Assembly: GCA_026129915.1 (NCBI GenBank)
Contig: JAHCHD010000018.1
Location: 1-46,647 of the forward strand
From: Bryobacterales bacterium
GTDB taxonomy: Bacteria; Acidobacteriota; Terriglobia; Bryobacterales; Bryobacteraceae
Reading direction: 5' to 3'
Length of the DNA stretch: 46,647 nt
Part shown: positions 17,309 to 26,046 of the stretch, piece by piece
Position numbering within the stretch: position 1 is the stretch's first letter
Layout: each line of letters begins with the position of its first letter
The notes under the pieces: model-generated
What the model saw: the letters and a program-made list of their open reading frames with translations, nothing else
Told to the model about the DNA's origin: nothing
Database searches by the model: none
Translations under genes and position numbers: made by a program

Positions 17309-18343
17309 ATGAGTTTTCTGGTGCGCGCGCCCAATTGGCTGGGCGATGCTGTGATGAGCTTGCCTGCACTCAGTGCGCTGCGGCAGAGCCTCGCCACGGA
17401 ACCGCTGGTGGCGCTCGCCCGAGCCGGTGTTGCGGACATATACCGGCTTAGCGGCCTCTGCGATGAAGTACTGGTGCTTCCGTCACCGCGTGACAGCGGA
17501 GGCTGGGGCGCCACCCTGTCTGCAGCGCGCGCTTTGCGTGAGACGCGTTTCCGCGCCGGAATCGTCTTTCCCAACTCTTTCGAATCTGCTCTAACTATGC
17601 GTCTCGCCGGTGTTGGCGAATGCTTCGGGTACGCCCGCGACGGGCGGGTATTGCTGCTTACCAGGGCGGTGTCTCCACCTGGGAAGGGGGATATCCCGTC
17701 TCATGAGGTCTACTACTACCTTGAATTGCTACGCCGGCTGAAGTTCATTCCGGCTCTGCCTGCGGAGGCCGTGCCCACCCTGAACCTTAGCCCGGAATCC
17801 CTTGGGCACGGGCGGGCGCTGCTCTCCGCCGAGGGCCTTGAAGGAAATGTGGTCGCCGTCAGCCCTGGAGCAGCCAACAGTCGCGCCAAACAATGGCCTG
17901 CCGCTTCGTTCGTGGAGGCAGCATGCCTGGCGACACGGCATTCGGGCGCCTCGGTCGCGGTGTTTGGCACGCCCCAGGAACGCGAGCTGTGCATGCAGAT
18001 CGCCGCCGATATCGCCTCCCGCGGTGTCACGGTCCGCAACCTCGCTGGAAGCACCTCATTGGCCGACTTTGTCTGTGCCATTGCCGCCTGTAGCCTGCTC
18101 ATCACCAACGATTCGGGTGGCATGCACGTGGGCTATGCCGCTGGTGTGCCTACCGTAGCCATCTTCGGCCCTACCATTGACCAGGAAACTGGTCCCCTGG
18201 GATCCCATACCCGCGTCGTCCGGGAGCCCGTGGAATGCAGCCCATGTATGCTAAAGGATTGCCCTATTGACCATCGCTGCATGACGCGGGTAACCCCACG
18301 GCGAGTGGCGGAGGAAGCCCGTGAGCTGGTGCAATTGCGATGA
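17309..18343 (+). CDS. waaF: Glycosyltransferase family 9, heptosyltransferase II type
   Basis: Transfers ADP-heptose to the LPS inner core at the cytoplasmic face. The 344 residues have the GT9 two-domain layout: APNWLGDAVMSLPALSALR at the N-terminus as in WaaF, NSFESALTMRLAGV near 90, PGAANSRAKQWPAASF near 190, TNDSGGMHVGYAAGVPTVAIF near 265, and a cysteine-bearing C-terminal part (ECSPCMLKDCPIDHRCM) typical of WaaF. The stop overlaps the next start (ATGA). It heads an operon of five tightly packed genes. Family assignment is firm; heptose as donor follows from the family. Confidence 0.88.
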   Translation: MSFLVRAPNWLGDAVMSLPALSALRQSLATEPLVALARAGVADIYRLSGLCDEVLVLPSPRDSGGWGATLSAARALRETRFRAGIVFPNSFESALTMRLAGVGECFGYARDGRVLLLTRAVSPPGKGDIPSHEVYYYLELLRRLKFIPALPAEAVPTLNLSPESLGHGRALLSAEGLEGNVVAVSPGAANSRAKQWPAASFVEAACLATRHSGASVAVFGTPQERELCMQIAADIASRGVTVRNLAGSTSLADFVCAIAACSLLITNDSGGMHVGYAAGVPTVAIFGPTIDQETGPLGSHTRVVREPVECSPCMLKDCPIDHRCMTRVTPRRVAEEARELVQLR

Positions 18344-18852
18344 CAGCCGAACAGACCAATCCGGATGCTGATGCGCCTGCGGTGGATTTCACTCGCTACC
18401 GCGTGCTGGTGGCGGGCGAGTTCTCAGCAAGCGTGAAGCAGTGGGCCGGCCTCACTGAGTTGGGTGTCCGCGTGACAGTGCTGGGAAAGGCTACCCCGCC
18501 CGTGCAACGCAAAATGGACCAACTGGGGCTGGAGGAGTGCCTGTTTGTAGACGACCGGTCTCGCCTCGAAGAGGAAGCCTACGCGCGCTGGACCGGCTAT
18601 GATCTGGTAGTATTGCTCGGCAGCCCGGCTAACGCGCTCGAAGCGCTTCTGCTGCCCTGGATGGAAGAGGCTGCCGCATCCAGCCTGCAGCCGCTGCTGC
18701 CTTTGGTGCGGCTGGATGACCCGGCCCTGCGCTTCTTGCGCACTGGCGAACAGTGGGCATTTTTTCTGCTTGGCCGCACCCTCGGGCTGGGTTCGCGGCG
18801 AGCGCGTGCGTTCATGGAAGAGTGCTGTGGATACCCGAAACAAAATCGTTGA
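18340..18852 (+). CDS. Hypothetical protein in heptosyltransferase operon
   Basis: Not recognised. A soluble 170-residue protein without signal or membrane segment. The fold looks alpha/beta: VLVAGEFSASVKQWAGLTEL (27-46) and VRVTVLGKA (49-57) resemble the start of a Rossmann-type or GT-B-like half-domain, followed by YDLVVLLGSPANALEALLLP. It overlaps waaF by 4 bases and the next gene by 26 bases, so it is clearly expressed with them. It may pair with the degenerate nucleotidyltransferase downstream; that is inference. Confidence 0.65.
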   Translation: MTAEQTNPDADAPAVDFTRYRVLVAGEFSASVKQWAGLTELGVRVTVLGKATPPVQRKMDQLGLEECLFVDDRSRLEEEAYARWTGYDLVVLLGSPANALEALLLPWMEEAAASSLQPLLPLVRLDDPALRFLRTGEQWAFFLLGRTLGLGSRRARAFMEECCGYPKQNR

Positions 18853-19225
18853 TACCGATGGCGCGTTTCGCGCCGCGCTGGAAGCCAAGTCAGAGGGCAA
18901 GCGCCTTGTGATTTCGATGGGCGAGTTCGACCCCGTGCTTGGCGCCCACGCTGAACGCCTTGCCGCCCGGCGCACCGCCGATGCCTGGCAAGTGGTGGCG
19001 GTGCTTCCCGGCGCAGACCCGCTGCTGCCTTTGCAGGCTCGTTGTGAGCTTGTGGCGGCGCTTGCGGCTGTGGATTGCGTCACGCCCTTTGAGCAGGATC
19101 CCGCTCTGCTGGGCATGGCCTCAGGCAAAGCGGAGATCCACGACGACCGGAAGGCCGATGCCGCAGCGCGTGATGCACTCATCACCCATATCCACGCCAA
19201 GCAGAAGCTCGCTTCAGCCGAATAG
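18827..19225 (+). CDS. Degenerate cytidylyltransferase-like protein (HldE C-domain related)
   Basis: With a GTG start at 18827 (GGAAGAG upstream) this is a 132-residue protein. KRLVISMGEFDPVLGAH at 25-41 aligns with the nucleotidyltransferase core seen in HldE/RfaE domain 2 (GVFDxxHxGH), and LQARCELVAALAAVDCVTPF matches the following helix and strand. The first histidine of the HxGH motif is replaced (VLGAH: Leu38, Ala40), so normal adenylyl transfer is doubtful. The place between two heptosyltransferases fits a heptose-activation origin. It could be a regulatory or structural relic. It overlaps the preceding gene by 26 bases and sits 3 bases before the next. Confidence 0.65.
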   Translation: MDTRNKIVDTDGAFRAALEAKSEGKRLVISMGEFDPVLGAHAERLAARRTADAWQVVAVLPGADPLLPLQARCELVAALAAVDCVTPFEQDPALLGMASGKAEIHDDRKADAAARDALITHIHAKQKLASAE

Positions 19226-19228
19226 CCC

Positions 19229-20233
19229 ATGTTCGCTTTCCTCGGCAACGAACGGGTGCTGGTGCTGCGATTGGGCGCCATGGGCGACGTGTTGCACGCG
19301 CTCCCGGCCGTCGAAGCGCTCGCGCGCAGCTACCCGCGGCTGCGCATCCATTGGCTGGTGAAACCCCAGTGGCTACCACTGCTCGACGGGAACCCTTTCC
19401 TCTCGCGCCTGATCCCATATCGTCGTGACTGGACCAGTCTTCGTGCCCTGGCAGCCGACCTCCGCGCGCAGGAGTACGACGTCGCGCTCGATCTCCAAGG
19501 CCTCCTCCAGAGCGCGATGCTCTCGCTCATTTCCAGGGCCCGCTACCGCGTGGGCTATGGCCGCGCCGCGGCCCGCGAGAAGCTGGCCTCTCTCTGTTAC
19601 CAAACCAAGGTCGAGCCGCATTCCGCCCACATCGTCAACCGCCATCTGGAAGTGGTGGCTGCCCTCGGAGCCACCGCGGACCCCGAGCCTTGCTGGTTGC
19701 CGCCGGGAAACCCCGAGGGTGAACTGCCCCTCGGACCCTTCGTGCTGGCTGCTCCCTTCGCCGGATGGCTCAGCAAGCAGTGGCCCCTCGAATACTATGG
19801 AGCGTTCGCCCAACTCCTGCGTCAGCGAGGCCTCACCCTGGTGTTGAATGTTGCAGAACGTGACCGGCCGCGACTCGTTGCCCTGGCCGGCGTCCATGTC
19901 CATTGCTCCTCTATTGACGGACTGATTGACGCCACCCGCCGCGCTACTGCCGTGCTGGGCCTCGATAGTGGTCCGCTCCATCTGGCGGCGGCTCTCGGAA
20001 AGCCGGGTGTCGCCCTATTCGGTCCGACTGACCCCGCCCGCAACGGACCCTATCTTGTCCAAGGCGGCCCCATCCGCGTACTGCGTTCGAGCGACGCCGT
20101 CACCACTTACAAGCGCGAGGACCAGTTCTCCCCGTCCATGCGGCAAACCACCCCGCGCCTTGCCTTTGAAGCCTTGCTTGCGGCGCTCGATGCCAGCACC
20201 CGCCCGCCGCTTTCCCAGGAAGGGGTTCTCTAA
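19229..20233 (+). CDS. waaC: Glycosyltransferase family 9, heptosyltransferase I type
   Basis: Second GT9 enzyme of the operon, 334 residues. The N-terminus (RVLVLRLGAMGDVLHALPAV) and DVALDLQGLLQSAMLSLISR near 85 match WaaC/heptosyltransferase I-type proteins. The C-terminal donor site reads GLDSGPLHLAAALGKPGVAL with LFGPTDPARNGPY after it. It starts 3 bases after the previous stop and its stop overlaps the following start (TAATG). WaaC rather than another GT9 is the best guess from the DLQGL region; the acceptor is inferred. Confidence 0.78.
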   Translation: MFAFLGNERVLVLRLGAMGDVLHALPAVEALARSYPRLRIHWLVKPQWLPLLDGNPFLSRLIPYRRDWTSLRALAADLRAQEYDVALDLQGLLQSAMLSLISRARYRVGYGRAAAREKLASLCYQTKVEPHSAHIVNRHLEVVAALGATADPEPCWLPPGNPEGELPLGPFVLAAPFAGWLSKQWPLEYYGAFAQLLRQRGLTLVLNVAERDRPRLVALAGVHVHCSSIDGLIDATRRATAVLGLDSGPLHLAAALGKPGVALFGPTDPARNGPYLVQGGPIRVLRSSDAVTTYKREDQFSPSMRQTTPRLAFEALLAALDASTRPPLSQEGVL

Positions 20234-20799
20234 TGCCCAAGCCCGTCACATCGCTATTCCCCAAACCCTATGCGGACCTCGTTGCCCGCCTTCGCGTCCC
20301 CACGGGATTTCTACTGGTGGCGGCCTTCGCTTGGTTCTCCCAACCCACCACCGAAAGTGTCACCATTGGCTTCCTATGCGCGCTACCCGGACTCCTGCTT
20401 CGCGCCTGGGCCGCCGGCCATCTCCGAAAGAACTCCACACTGACAACCAGCGGACCCTACCGATTCGTCCGAAATCCCTTGTACCTGGGTACGCTCATCG
20501 TAGCCATGGGCCTGGCCTCCGCCACCGCCCAGCCCTGGTTGGCCCTGCTCTTCGCTGCCGTGTTTCTCCTGGTATACCTTCCCGCCGTCATGCTCGAGGA
20601 GCAGCACCTCCAGAAGCTCTTCCCTCAATTTGGGGCTTACGCCCACAGGGTTCCGCTCTTTCTCCCCTATTGCCGCCCTTACCCCTCCCACGGGTATTTC
20701 TCTTTCGCCCAGTACATGCACAACCGGGAATACGAGGCTGCCCTTGGCTTCCTGGCGGGCGTCATCTTCCTCCTGGCAAAGTCTCAGTTAGCCGGCTAA
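20233..20799 (+). CDS. ICMT/PEMT-like membrane methyltransferase
   Basis: A 188-residue integral membrane protein of the isoprenylcysteine carboxyl methyltransferase-like family. Seen: several hydrophobic helices, the signature TSGPYRFVRNPLYLGTLI (about 75-92) and the later EEQHLQKLFPQFGAYAHRV with the catalytic-site Glu pair and C-terminal basic residues that bind S-adenosylmethionine. Bacterial members methylate various lipids or small molecules, so the substrate is unknown; the operon suggests an envelope lipid or sugar. The coding end overlaps a perfect 14-bp palindrome (20787-20800, GTTAGCCGGCTAAC). Confidence 0.82.
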   Translation: MPKPVTSLFPKPYADLVARLRVPTGFLLVAAFAWFSQPTTESVTIGFLCALPGLLLRAWAAGHLRKNSTLTTSGPYRFVRNPLYLGTLIVAMGLASATAQPWLALLFAAVFLLVYLPAVMLEEQHLQKLFPQFGAYAHRVPLFLPYCRPYPSHGYFSFAQYMHNREYEAALGFLAGVIFLLAKSQLAG

Positions 20800-20992
20800 C
20801 CCATCCCACTCCGCGCCGCCCGTCACTGGAACCCGAAGTTCCAGAGTTTGTGGAACCGCAGCACTCTGTTTCGGATAGAGTAACCGCCGAGGAGAGAAGT
20901 TGTTGGCGTTGCGGTCCATTGGCCAGTTCTTTCACGCGAGTCCTGGTGGGCAGAGATAGTCCGGAAATCCGGATGCCCGGAGGGAGCAGGCC

Positions 20993-22087
20993 GTGGGATT
21001 TCTGAGCCAGTTGGTGAGTGCGGTGGTGGCTGCGGTGGAGACCGTAACGGGTAACAAGGACTCGGAGGCGGGCGACGCCTTGGAAGGGCAGGCAGCAGCG
21101 GTGGAACAAGCCGCCTCCAATGCCGCCGACTCTGCCGCCGATGCGGCTTCGGAGGCCGCTGACTTTCTTCTCGCCGTGATCGTGCAAGAGACGAAGGACA
21201 CGACAACCAGCACAGTGGGGGACTGGGTGACTGGTGGCCTGAACGACGCGGGGATTCCGGTGCCGGATAAACTGGACCTGCAGGGAACGGTGAACCTCGT
21301 GGTTGCCATTGGCGAACTCACCGAGCGAAAGACAACCGAGAAGTTGGAGCGGATCATTGGTCCGGCACCTATTCGAGCGGGCAAGTCCATTGTCTCCGCG
21401 CTGGTGCGGGAAGGGCCTGGCGGTGCTTTCGACGTGGTGAAGGGCATCGTGTTGGATACCGTCAAGGCAGATCGTCAAGTGCGGGAGTGGATGGAGCACG
21501 CAGGCAAGGTGGTTAGCGAAACGTCGCCTGCTGAGGCAATGGAAGAACTTCTGCAAAAAGCGCCGGGTGGGGTGGTTTCTATCTGGGACGCAATCAAGGG
21601 CTTGGTGGGTGGACGAAATAAGGGCGGAACCGAGACGGGGGCAGGGAAGCGGAAGCCGCTTCCGCAATTGGTGACGCGCGCGGAGGGGGAACGGCGCAAA
21701 ATGCTTGAGGAACTGCGCCGGGCTGTCGCAGGCTTGGAGCGAACACAGCCGGTCGACAGAAGTGTCCCCATTGGGCTTCCTACGCGGGGCTTCGCCGTCA
21801 CACCGGACGGCATTGAGTTGCAGCGGCTCATTCAGGTGGTGTTGGGCGCCCGACGGCGAATGCCGCCACAGCGCGATCCCACCGTCTCCCGGCATCTCGC
21901 GGCTGCCACGGTGGCTGCGATCCACAGCGCGGTGCTGCACGCGCAGTTGCAACTATGGCTGAGCACCATCGCGCGGCTCGTGCGGGTGAGGCGGGTGTCC
22001 GGGGGGCCTTCCCGGAAGCAACCCGCATCGCCTTCGTTAGGGAGTGTCCGGCTGCCCCAAACCACTGCACTTCGCAGCGGTCGATAG
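20993..22087 (+). CDS. Orphan protein, alanine-rich N-terminus, unknown function
   Basis: Not recognised. A GTG start at 20993 with AGGGAGCAGG just upstream gives 364 residues. It begins with a short amphipathic/hydrophobic helix (GFLSQLVSAVVAAVETVTG), then an Ala/Asp/Ser-rich stretch (about 25-60), a soluble region with LDLQGTVNLVVAIGELTERK, and a basic C-terminal tail (VLGARRRMPPQRD onward). There is no signal peptide and no clear membrane span. It stands alone between the LPS operon and a convergent esterase. The opposite-strand frame over the same DNA has no plausible start and looks like a shadow. Confidence 0.6.
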   Translation: MGFLSQLVSAVVAAVETVTGNKDSEAGDALEGQAAAVEQAASNAADSAADAASEAADFLLAVIVQETKDTTTSTVGDWVTGGLNDAGIPVPDKLDLQGTVNLVVAIGELTERKTTEKLERIIGPAPIRAGKSIVSALVREGPGGAFDVVKGIVLDTVKADRQVREWMEHAGKVVSETSPAEAMEELLQKAPGGVVSIWDAIKGLVGGRNKGGTETGAGKRKPLPQLVTRAEGERRKMLEELRRAVAGLERTQPVDRSVPIGLPTRGFAVTPDGIELQRLIQVVLGARRRMPPQRDPTVSRHLAAATVAAIHSAVLHAQLQLWLSTIARLVRVRRVSGGPSRKQPASPSLGSVRLPQTTALRSGR

Positions 22088-22116
22088 GCAACGCGCCAGT
22101 GCTTCCGGAACTGATT

Positions 22117-23181
22117 CTAATGCGAAGCTGCCGGCCCATTGAACGAACGTTCCACCATGTCGTGGACATCCGTCGAAACGCTGTGATCTCGCCACAACCA
22201 CCGCATCATCTCGGGAAAGACGGTCTGCAGCATCTTCTGGCCGTGGCGCTGAATACCCCAGGAATAGTTCAGGTCGTAGCCCTTCTCAGTGAGCGCCTGC
22301 TGCATGCGCACGTTCTGGTAGAACCAATCACGGTCCTGGTCGTAGCTCCCGTCCACGCGCAGCGCCCGGTTGTCGTTTCGGCCATCCACCAGGAAGACAC
22401 GAATAGGCTTCCTTTCGCTGTTGCGGATGATGTCGGGATAGGCATGTCCGCCGCGCAGATTCACAAAGCTGCCCACATTGCTGAGCACTTTGCGGAAATG
22501 ATCGGGCCGGTGCCACGCCACGGTGAATGCTGCAATGGCGCCGGAGCTTGACCCGCCTATGCCGTGATGGTTGGGGTCCTTCGAAATGTTGAAGTCCTTG
22601 TGGAGCACGGGGAGGAGTTCGTCCACAATCACCCGGGCGTACCTGTCGTCCAGGCTGTTGTATTCAGTGGGGCGGTTGGTGTCGCGGTCCCCCCAGTTGC
22701 TGGGCGTCGGTTCGGGCTGGTCGGGGCGCCGGCCGGGATTGATGAACACACCAATCATCACGGGAATCTCCCGGCGATAGATGAGGTTGTCCATCACCAC
22801 CTGTGCGCGAACGTCCCCCTGCGGATTCATGAACGCCTGCCCGTCGTTGTAGATCATGAGGCTAGCCGGGACGTCGGCCCGATACTGCGCGGGAACATAA
22901 ACCCAGTAGGTGTGCTGGGTGCCCGGATAGGCTTCGCAAGGAAGGGTAAATGGCCCTTTGATCTCACCGGCAGGCACGCCTTCCTGCGGCAGCGCATCCG
23001 GGGCAAGCTTGTAGTGGATGTCTGTATTCGGGGTCTCAGCCATCGCTACGCGCTGCGGCTTGGCGGGCTGGCTCTGCCGGATTGGGGTTTCCTGCGCACC
23101 CGCCCCAAGTGCCCATGCGGCCATCAGCACGGTAGCAACTGCCATTCTCGCGAACGGACGTTGTTCAGTTCGAAGGGTCAT
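22117..23181 (-). CDS. Secreted Fes-type (PF00756) esterase
   Basis: Alpha/beta-hydrolase of the enterochelin-esterase/esterase-D family, 354 residues with a signal peptide ending GAGAQ (about residue 30). Seen: [20 protein letters not shown], the [20 protein letters not shown] block, and the nucleophile elbow GGSSSG (Ser212). [10 protein letters not shown] and [10 protein letters not shown] supply the likely acid and histidine. Homologues near polysaccharide or DUF1592 genes often act on ester-linked sugars or siderophores; the substrate here is unknown. It is the last gene of the leftward operon, 59 bases after the nucleoside hydrolase stop. Confidence 0.87.
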   Translation of the reverse strand: MTLRTEQRPFARMAVATVLMAAWALGAGAQETPIRQSQPAKPQRVAMAETPNTDIHYKLAPDALPQEGVPAGEIKGPFTLPCEAYPGTQHTYWVYVPAQYRADVPASLMIYNDGQAFMNPQGDVRAQVVMDNLIYRREIPVMIGVFINPGRRPDQPEPTPSNWGDRDTNRPTEYNSLDDRYARVIVDELLPVLHKDFNISKDPNHHGIGGSSSGAIAAFTVAWHRPDHFRKVLSNVGSFVNLRGGHAYPDIIRNSERKPIRVFLVDGRNDNRALRVDGSYDQDRDWFYQNVRMQQALTEKGYDLNYSWGIQRHGQKMLQTVFPEMMRWLWRDHSVSTDVHDMVERSFNGPAASH

Positions 23182-23240
23182 CAGAGTTTGTTTCTCCCAA
23201 GTTCCGCCACAAAGGCTGCGCTGTCAACGAGGTTGGACTG

Positions 23241-24311
23241 TCAACGAGGCTGGGCCGGACCGGATGAAGGCTTCGCTGCCGGAGGCGCCGGTGGCAGGTC
23301 GCGTGGATTCTCCTCCACCACCAGCCGGCGGCGTGGCGCCCTCGGAACTGGCTTCGCGCTCGCCAGTTGCACGTAGCTCTCCTGGATCTTGCTTATCTGC
23401 GACGGATCCACAATCAGGTAGCGGTGGTTGCCCGTCGGCGAAGGCGTGAACTTCGTCCGGCCATCGTCGAGCACCGTAATGGTTCCCGGCTCGGATAGCG
23501 AGAACAAACCGGCGTTCGAGCGCACGGCATACAACACAGCAGCCATCGGAGCTGTGGTGGCATCGTAGGGCATCGGCTTGAATGCCCTATACGCATCCAC
23601 CACCGGATGTGCTTCTGACCAGGCGAAATCCGCTTCGATGCTCGCAGCCGGAAAGGCAATGGCCTCGCCCACTTCACTGCCCACTGCGACTATTGGCGTG
23701 GGCCACTCCGCGAACACGCGCCGGGCGGCCTCGATGTCGGATTGAATCCCCGGCTCGGCCTTCCCATCCGGATACTTGCCGGCCGCGATCACCAGCAAGC
23801 GGGACTTCTCTGGAATCAACTGCAGGGAAGCCGGATACCGCAGCAACTCTACGACGTTAGAAGCGGGTCCGGCAAGCACCAGGACGGCGTTCTTGGGATG
23901 TTGCGCGCTCAGTGCGTTGCGCAGAACATTGATGGGATCGGCGGTGTCGGTGATCTTCTCAATACCATGGTTGTAGACGGGCTTCGCGTCGGCTGTCCGC
24001 CGCGCCAGTGGGGCTGTCAGCATCGGGGTGTCTTCCCTTTGCTTTCCCTCTGTAGCCAGGCCAACGGGCAGGGTGCGGCCACCCGCGTTAAACGCGGCGC
24101 TCACCGTACCGGCATAGAAGCGCCCGATCACTTCCGAGAGGGCGGCTGCATTCAGGTTCGGCTTGCTGATGGTGGTGGCCACCACGCGGCACTCCATCTT
24201 GCCGTCGAGGCCGTAAAGCAGCGCGAGCGCCAGCGCATCATCGATATCGTTACCCAGGTCGCAATCGAATATGATGCCGACCGGCGGAGTCGCCTGTAGT
24301 CCTCGTTGCAT
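23241..24311 (-). CDS. Nucleoside hydrolase (IUNH family)
   Basis: Predicted to split N-glycosidic bonds of nucleosides. The calcium-binding N-terminal motif is present as FDCDLGNDIDDALALALLYG (15-34, with D16, D18, D22, D24 and D25). VVATTISKPNLNAAALSEVI follows, and NAVLVLAGPASNVVELL and a mid-protein RLLVIAAGKYPDGKAEPGIQ complete the usual strand order. The ATG at 24311 lies 4 bases after the previous stop and has a GGAGGG element; a TTG at 24335 would overlap the upstream gene. There is no clear signal peptide, although its neighbours are exported. A Pro/Ala-rich tail follows after about residue 335. Substrate range unknown. Confidence 0.85.
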   Translation of the reverse strand: MQRGLQATPPVGIIFDCDLGNDIDDALALALLYGLDGKMECRVVATTISKPNLNAAALSEVIGRFYAGTVSAAFNAGGRTLPVGLATEGKQREDTPMLTAPLARRTADAKPVYNHGIEKITDTADPINVLRNALSAQHPKNAVLVLAGPASNVVELLRYPASLQLIPEKSRLLVIAAGKYPDGKAEPGIQSDIEAARRVFAEWPTPIVAVGSEVGEAIAFPAASIEADFAWSEAHPVVDAYRAFKPMPYDATTAPMAAVLYAVRSNAGLFSLSEPGTITVLDDGRTKFTPSPTGNHRYLIVDPSQISKIQESYVQLASAKPVPRAPRRRLVVEENPRDLPPAPPAAKPSSGPAQPR

Positions 24312-24315
24312 GGGG

Positions 24316-24687
24316 CTAGTTATCCCTCCGGGCAATCACCTGCAGCGTGCGCTCGCCGGCCTCTACGGTGAACTGGATCTCCTCACTGAAGAGGTGGCCA
24401 CGATAGGTCGTTTTCAGCTTGTACTCGTCGCGCTGGATGACGACATTGAAAAAGAGATCCTGCCCTTCGGCTGACCCGTTCTCGATGGGGAACTCCCCGT
24501 GCGGTGTCTTCAACTTGCCGGTTAGCGTCTTGCCTTCCATTTTGAGGTCGAGACGGGACTCGCTCTGGGCAGGCGCTCCAGACATCTCAAGCTTCCAGAC
24601 ACCCGTAAAGTCCACGCCACGAGGCTGTCCCGCGGCTGGGACGGAAACGGCAAACAAAGCGAACACCAAGGCGACCAGGAACCGCAT
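24316..24687 (-). CDS. Small secreted lipocalin-like beta protein
   Basis: A 123-residue protein with a signal peptide (MRFLVALVFALFAVSVPAAG). The mature part has alternating beta strands: VDFTGVWKLEM, RLDLKMEGKTLTGKLKTPHG, DLFFNVVIQRDEYKLKTTYR. Such small domains are common next to DUF1552-type proteins in acidobacteria and planctomycetes, but no activity is assigned. It lies 12 bases after the DUF1552 stop and 4 bases before the nucleoside hydrolase start. Confidence 0.78.
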   Translation of the reverse strand: MRFLVALVFALFAVSVPAAGQPRGVDFTGVWKLEMSGAPAQSESRLDLKMEGKTLTGKLKTPHGEFPIENGSAEGQDLFFNVVIQRDEYKLKTTYRGHLFSEEIQFTVEAGERTLQVIARRDN

Positions 24688-24699
24688 GAGAAAGCCACC

Positions 24700-26046
24700 T
24701 TAGCTGAGATCGAGACCCTCAAGTGGCCGCGTGCCATCGCCGAAATGTTCGGTCTTCACGCCCATGCGATCCATCATGGTCATAAACAGGTTGCACATGG
24801 GTGTTTCCCTGCGGCACACAATCCGGCGCCCTGTCTTGAAATGGTTCCCGCCACTTCCAGCGAGGAGGGTGGGCAGATCCTCGTGGGTGTGCCGGTTACC
24901 ATCGGAAAGTCCGGCGCCATACATGATCATGCAGTTGTCGAGCAAACTGGAATCGCCCTCTTTGATTGACTTCAGCTTGGTGAGCCAGCCCGAGAATTGC
25001 GCGGCGTGATACTCGTTGATCCTTCTTACCTTTTCCATCAGCTCCGGCTTGCCCTGGTGATGAGTAAGCGGGTGATGTCCGTCAGGGATGCCGAGTTCCC
25101 GGTAAGCGCGGGATGAGCCCTCGCGCGTCACCAGGAATGTGAGAACCCTCGTGAGATCTGCCTGGAAGGCGACTGTCACCATGTCCGTCATCAGGCGGAA
25201 ATGCTCAGCAAAATCCGCCGGAACGCCGTAGGGCTTGTCCATCTTCGGATCGATTTGGGCGTTGTCGCTGGACGCCTTCTCAATCTGCCGTTCAATCTCT
25301 CGCACGGACGACAGATATTCATCCAGCTTCCTGCGGTCCGTCGGACCGAGGTCCGACTTTAGCTTCTGGGTATCGCCCATCACGAAGTCGAGAATGCTGC
25401 GCCGTTCCGCAGCCTGCGCAACGCGGGCTTCCGGGCTAAGCACAGTGCCATCGCCGAAGAGCCGCTCGAACAGCGCGCGAGGGTCTAGGATTGGCGGCAG
25501 GGGCTGGGTCTCGCTCCGCCAGGCCAGGTTGTTGGTGTACGCGCACGAATAGCCCGAATCGCAATCGCCTGCCTGTCGCGCGTCTTCCAGGCCAACTTCC
25601 AGTGACGGGAAGCGTGTTGCTTTGCCCACTTCGTTGGCCACAAGTTGATCGCACGAAACGCCAGCCTTGATGTCGACAAGCGTCTTCTTCACCTGAATGC
25701 CGGTAAGGTAGGATCCGCTGCAACGGCCGTGATCTCCGGCCCCGTCAAGCAACGCGCGCCCGGTGTTGTGCGTGAGGTTGCCGATGAGCGTGATGTCCTG
25801 CTTGTGCGCCTCAAGCGGCTTAAGGATACGCGGCAACTCACCTAGCTTGCCTTCGTAGTCCGGATTCCAGCCGTCCATCATGATGCCGTTCGGCACGTAG
25901 ACGAAGGCCATGCGGACCGGCTTCTTCCCGGGCAGCCCGCTGGAGGCGAAGGCTGGAACCATTGCGTCCAGAAATGGCAGGGCGATGGTGGTGCCTAGTC
26001 CCCGCAGGAACGTGCGTCGCGCCAGCGATCTACGAGTAATCATCAT
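24700..26046 (-). CDS. DUF1552 protein with twin-arginine signal
   Basis: A 448-residue member of the DUF1552 family, which almost always travels with DUF1592 proteins. The N-terminus has a twin-arginine signal (RRTFLRGLGTTIALPFLDAM, arginines 11-12), so it is exported folded. Typical blocks seen are VPNGIMMDGWNPDYEGK, LIGNLTHNTGRALLDGAGDH, GSYLTGIQVKKT and LLDNCMIMYGAGLSDGN, with the C-terminal LPTLLAGSGG. The fold resembles the DUF1501/sulfatase-like group. The start overlaps the DUF1592 stop (ATGA on the minus strand). Molecular function is not established. Confidence 0.92.
   Translation of the reverse strand: MMITRRSLARRTFLRGLGTTIALPFLDAMVPAFASSGLPGKKPVRMAFVYVPNGIMMDGWNPDYEGKLGELPRILKPLEAHKQDITLIGNLTHNTGRALLDGAGDHGRCSGSYLTGIQVKKTLVDIKAGVSCDQLVANEVGKATRFPSLEVGLEDARQAGDCDSGYSCAYTNNLAWRSETQPLPPILDPRALFERLFGDGTVLSPEARVAQAAERRSILDFVMGDTQKLKSDLGPTDRRKLDEYLSSVREIERQIEKASSDNAQIDPKMDKPYGVPADFAEHFRLMTDMVTVAFQADLTRVLTFLVTREGSSRAYRELGIPDGHHPLTHHQGKPELMEKVRRINEYHAAQFSGWLTKLKSIKEGDSSLLDNCMIMYGAGLSDGNRHTHEDLPTLLAGSGGNHFKTGRRIVCRRETPMCNLFMTMMDRMGVKTEHFGDGTRPLEGLDLS

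Noticed and set aside
20787..20800. Perfect 14-bp palindrome as terminator or attachment site
   Set aside because: It overlaps the last codons, has no loop or T-run and no integrase nearby; it may be chance.
20900..20960. 20-codon TTG-start frame before the orphan gene
   Set aside because: It has a GGAGAG site but is too short, with a weak start codon and no other support.
20762..21952. 396-residue minus-strand frame opposite the orphan gene
   Set aside because: Its composition is His/Arg/Cys-rich and it has no start signal; it is the antisense shadow of the plus-strand gene with a good ribosome site.
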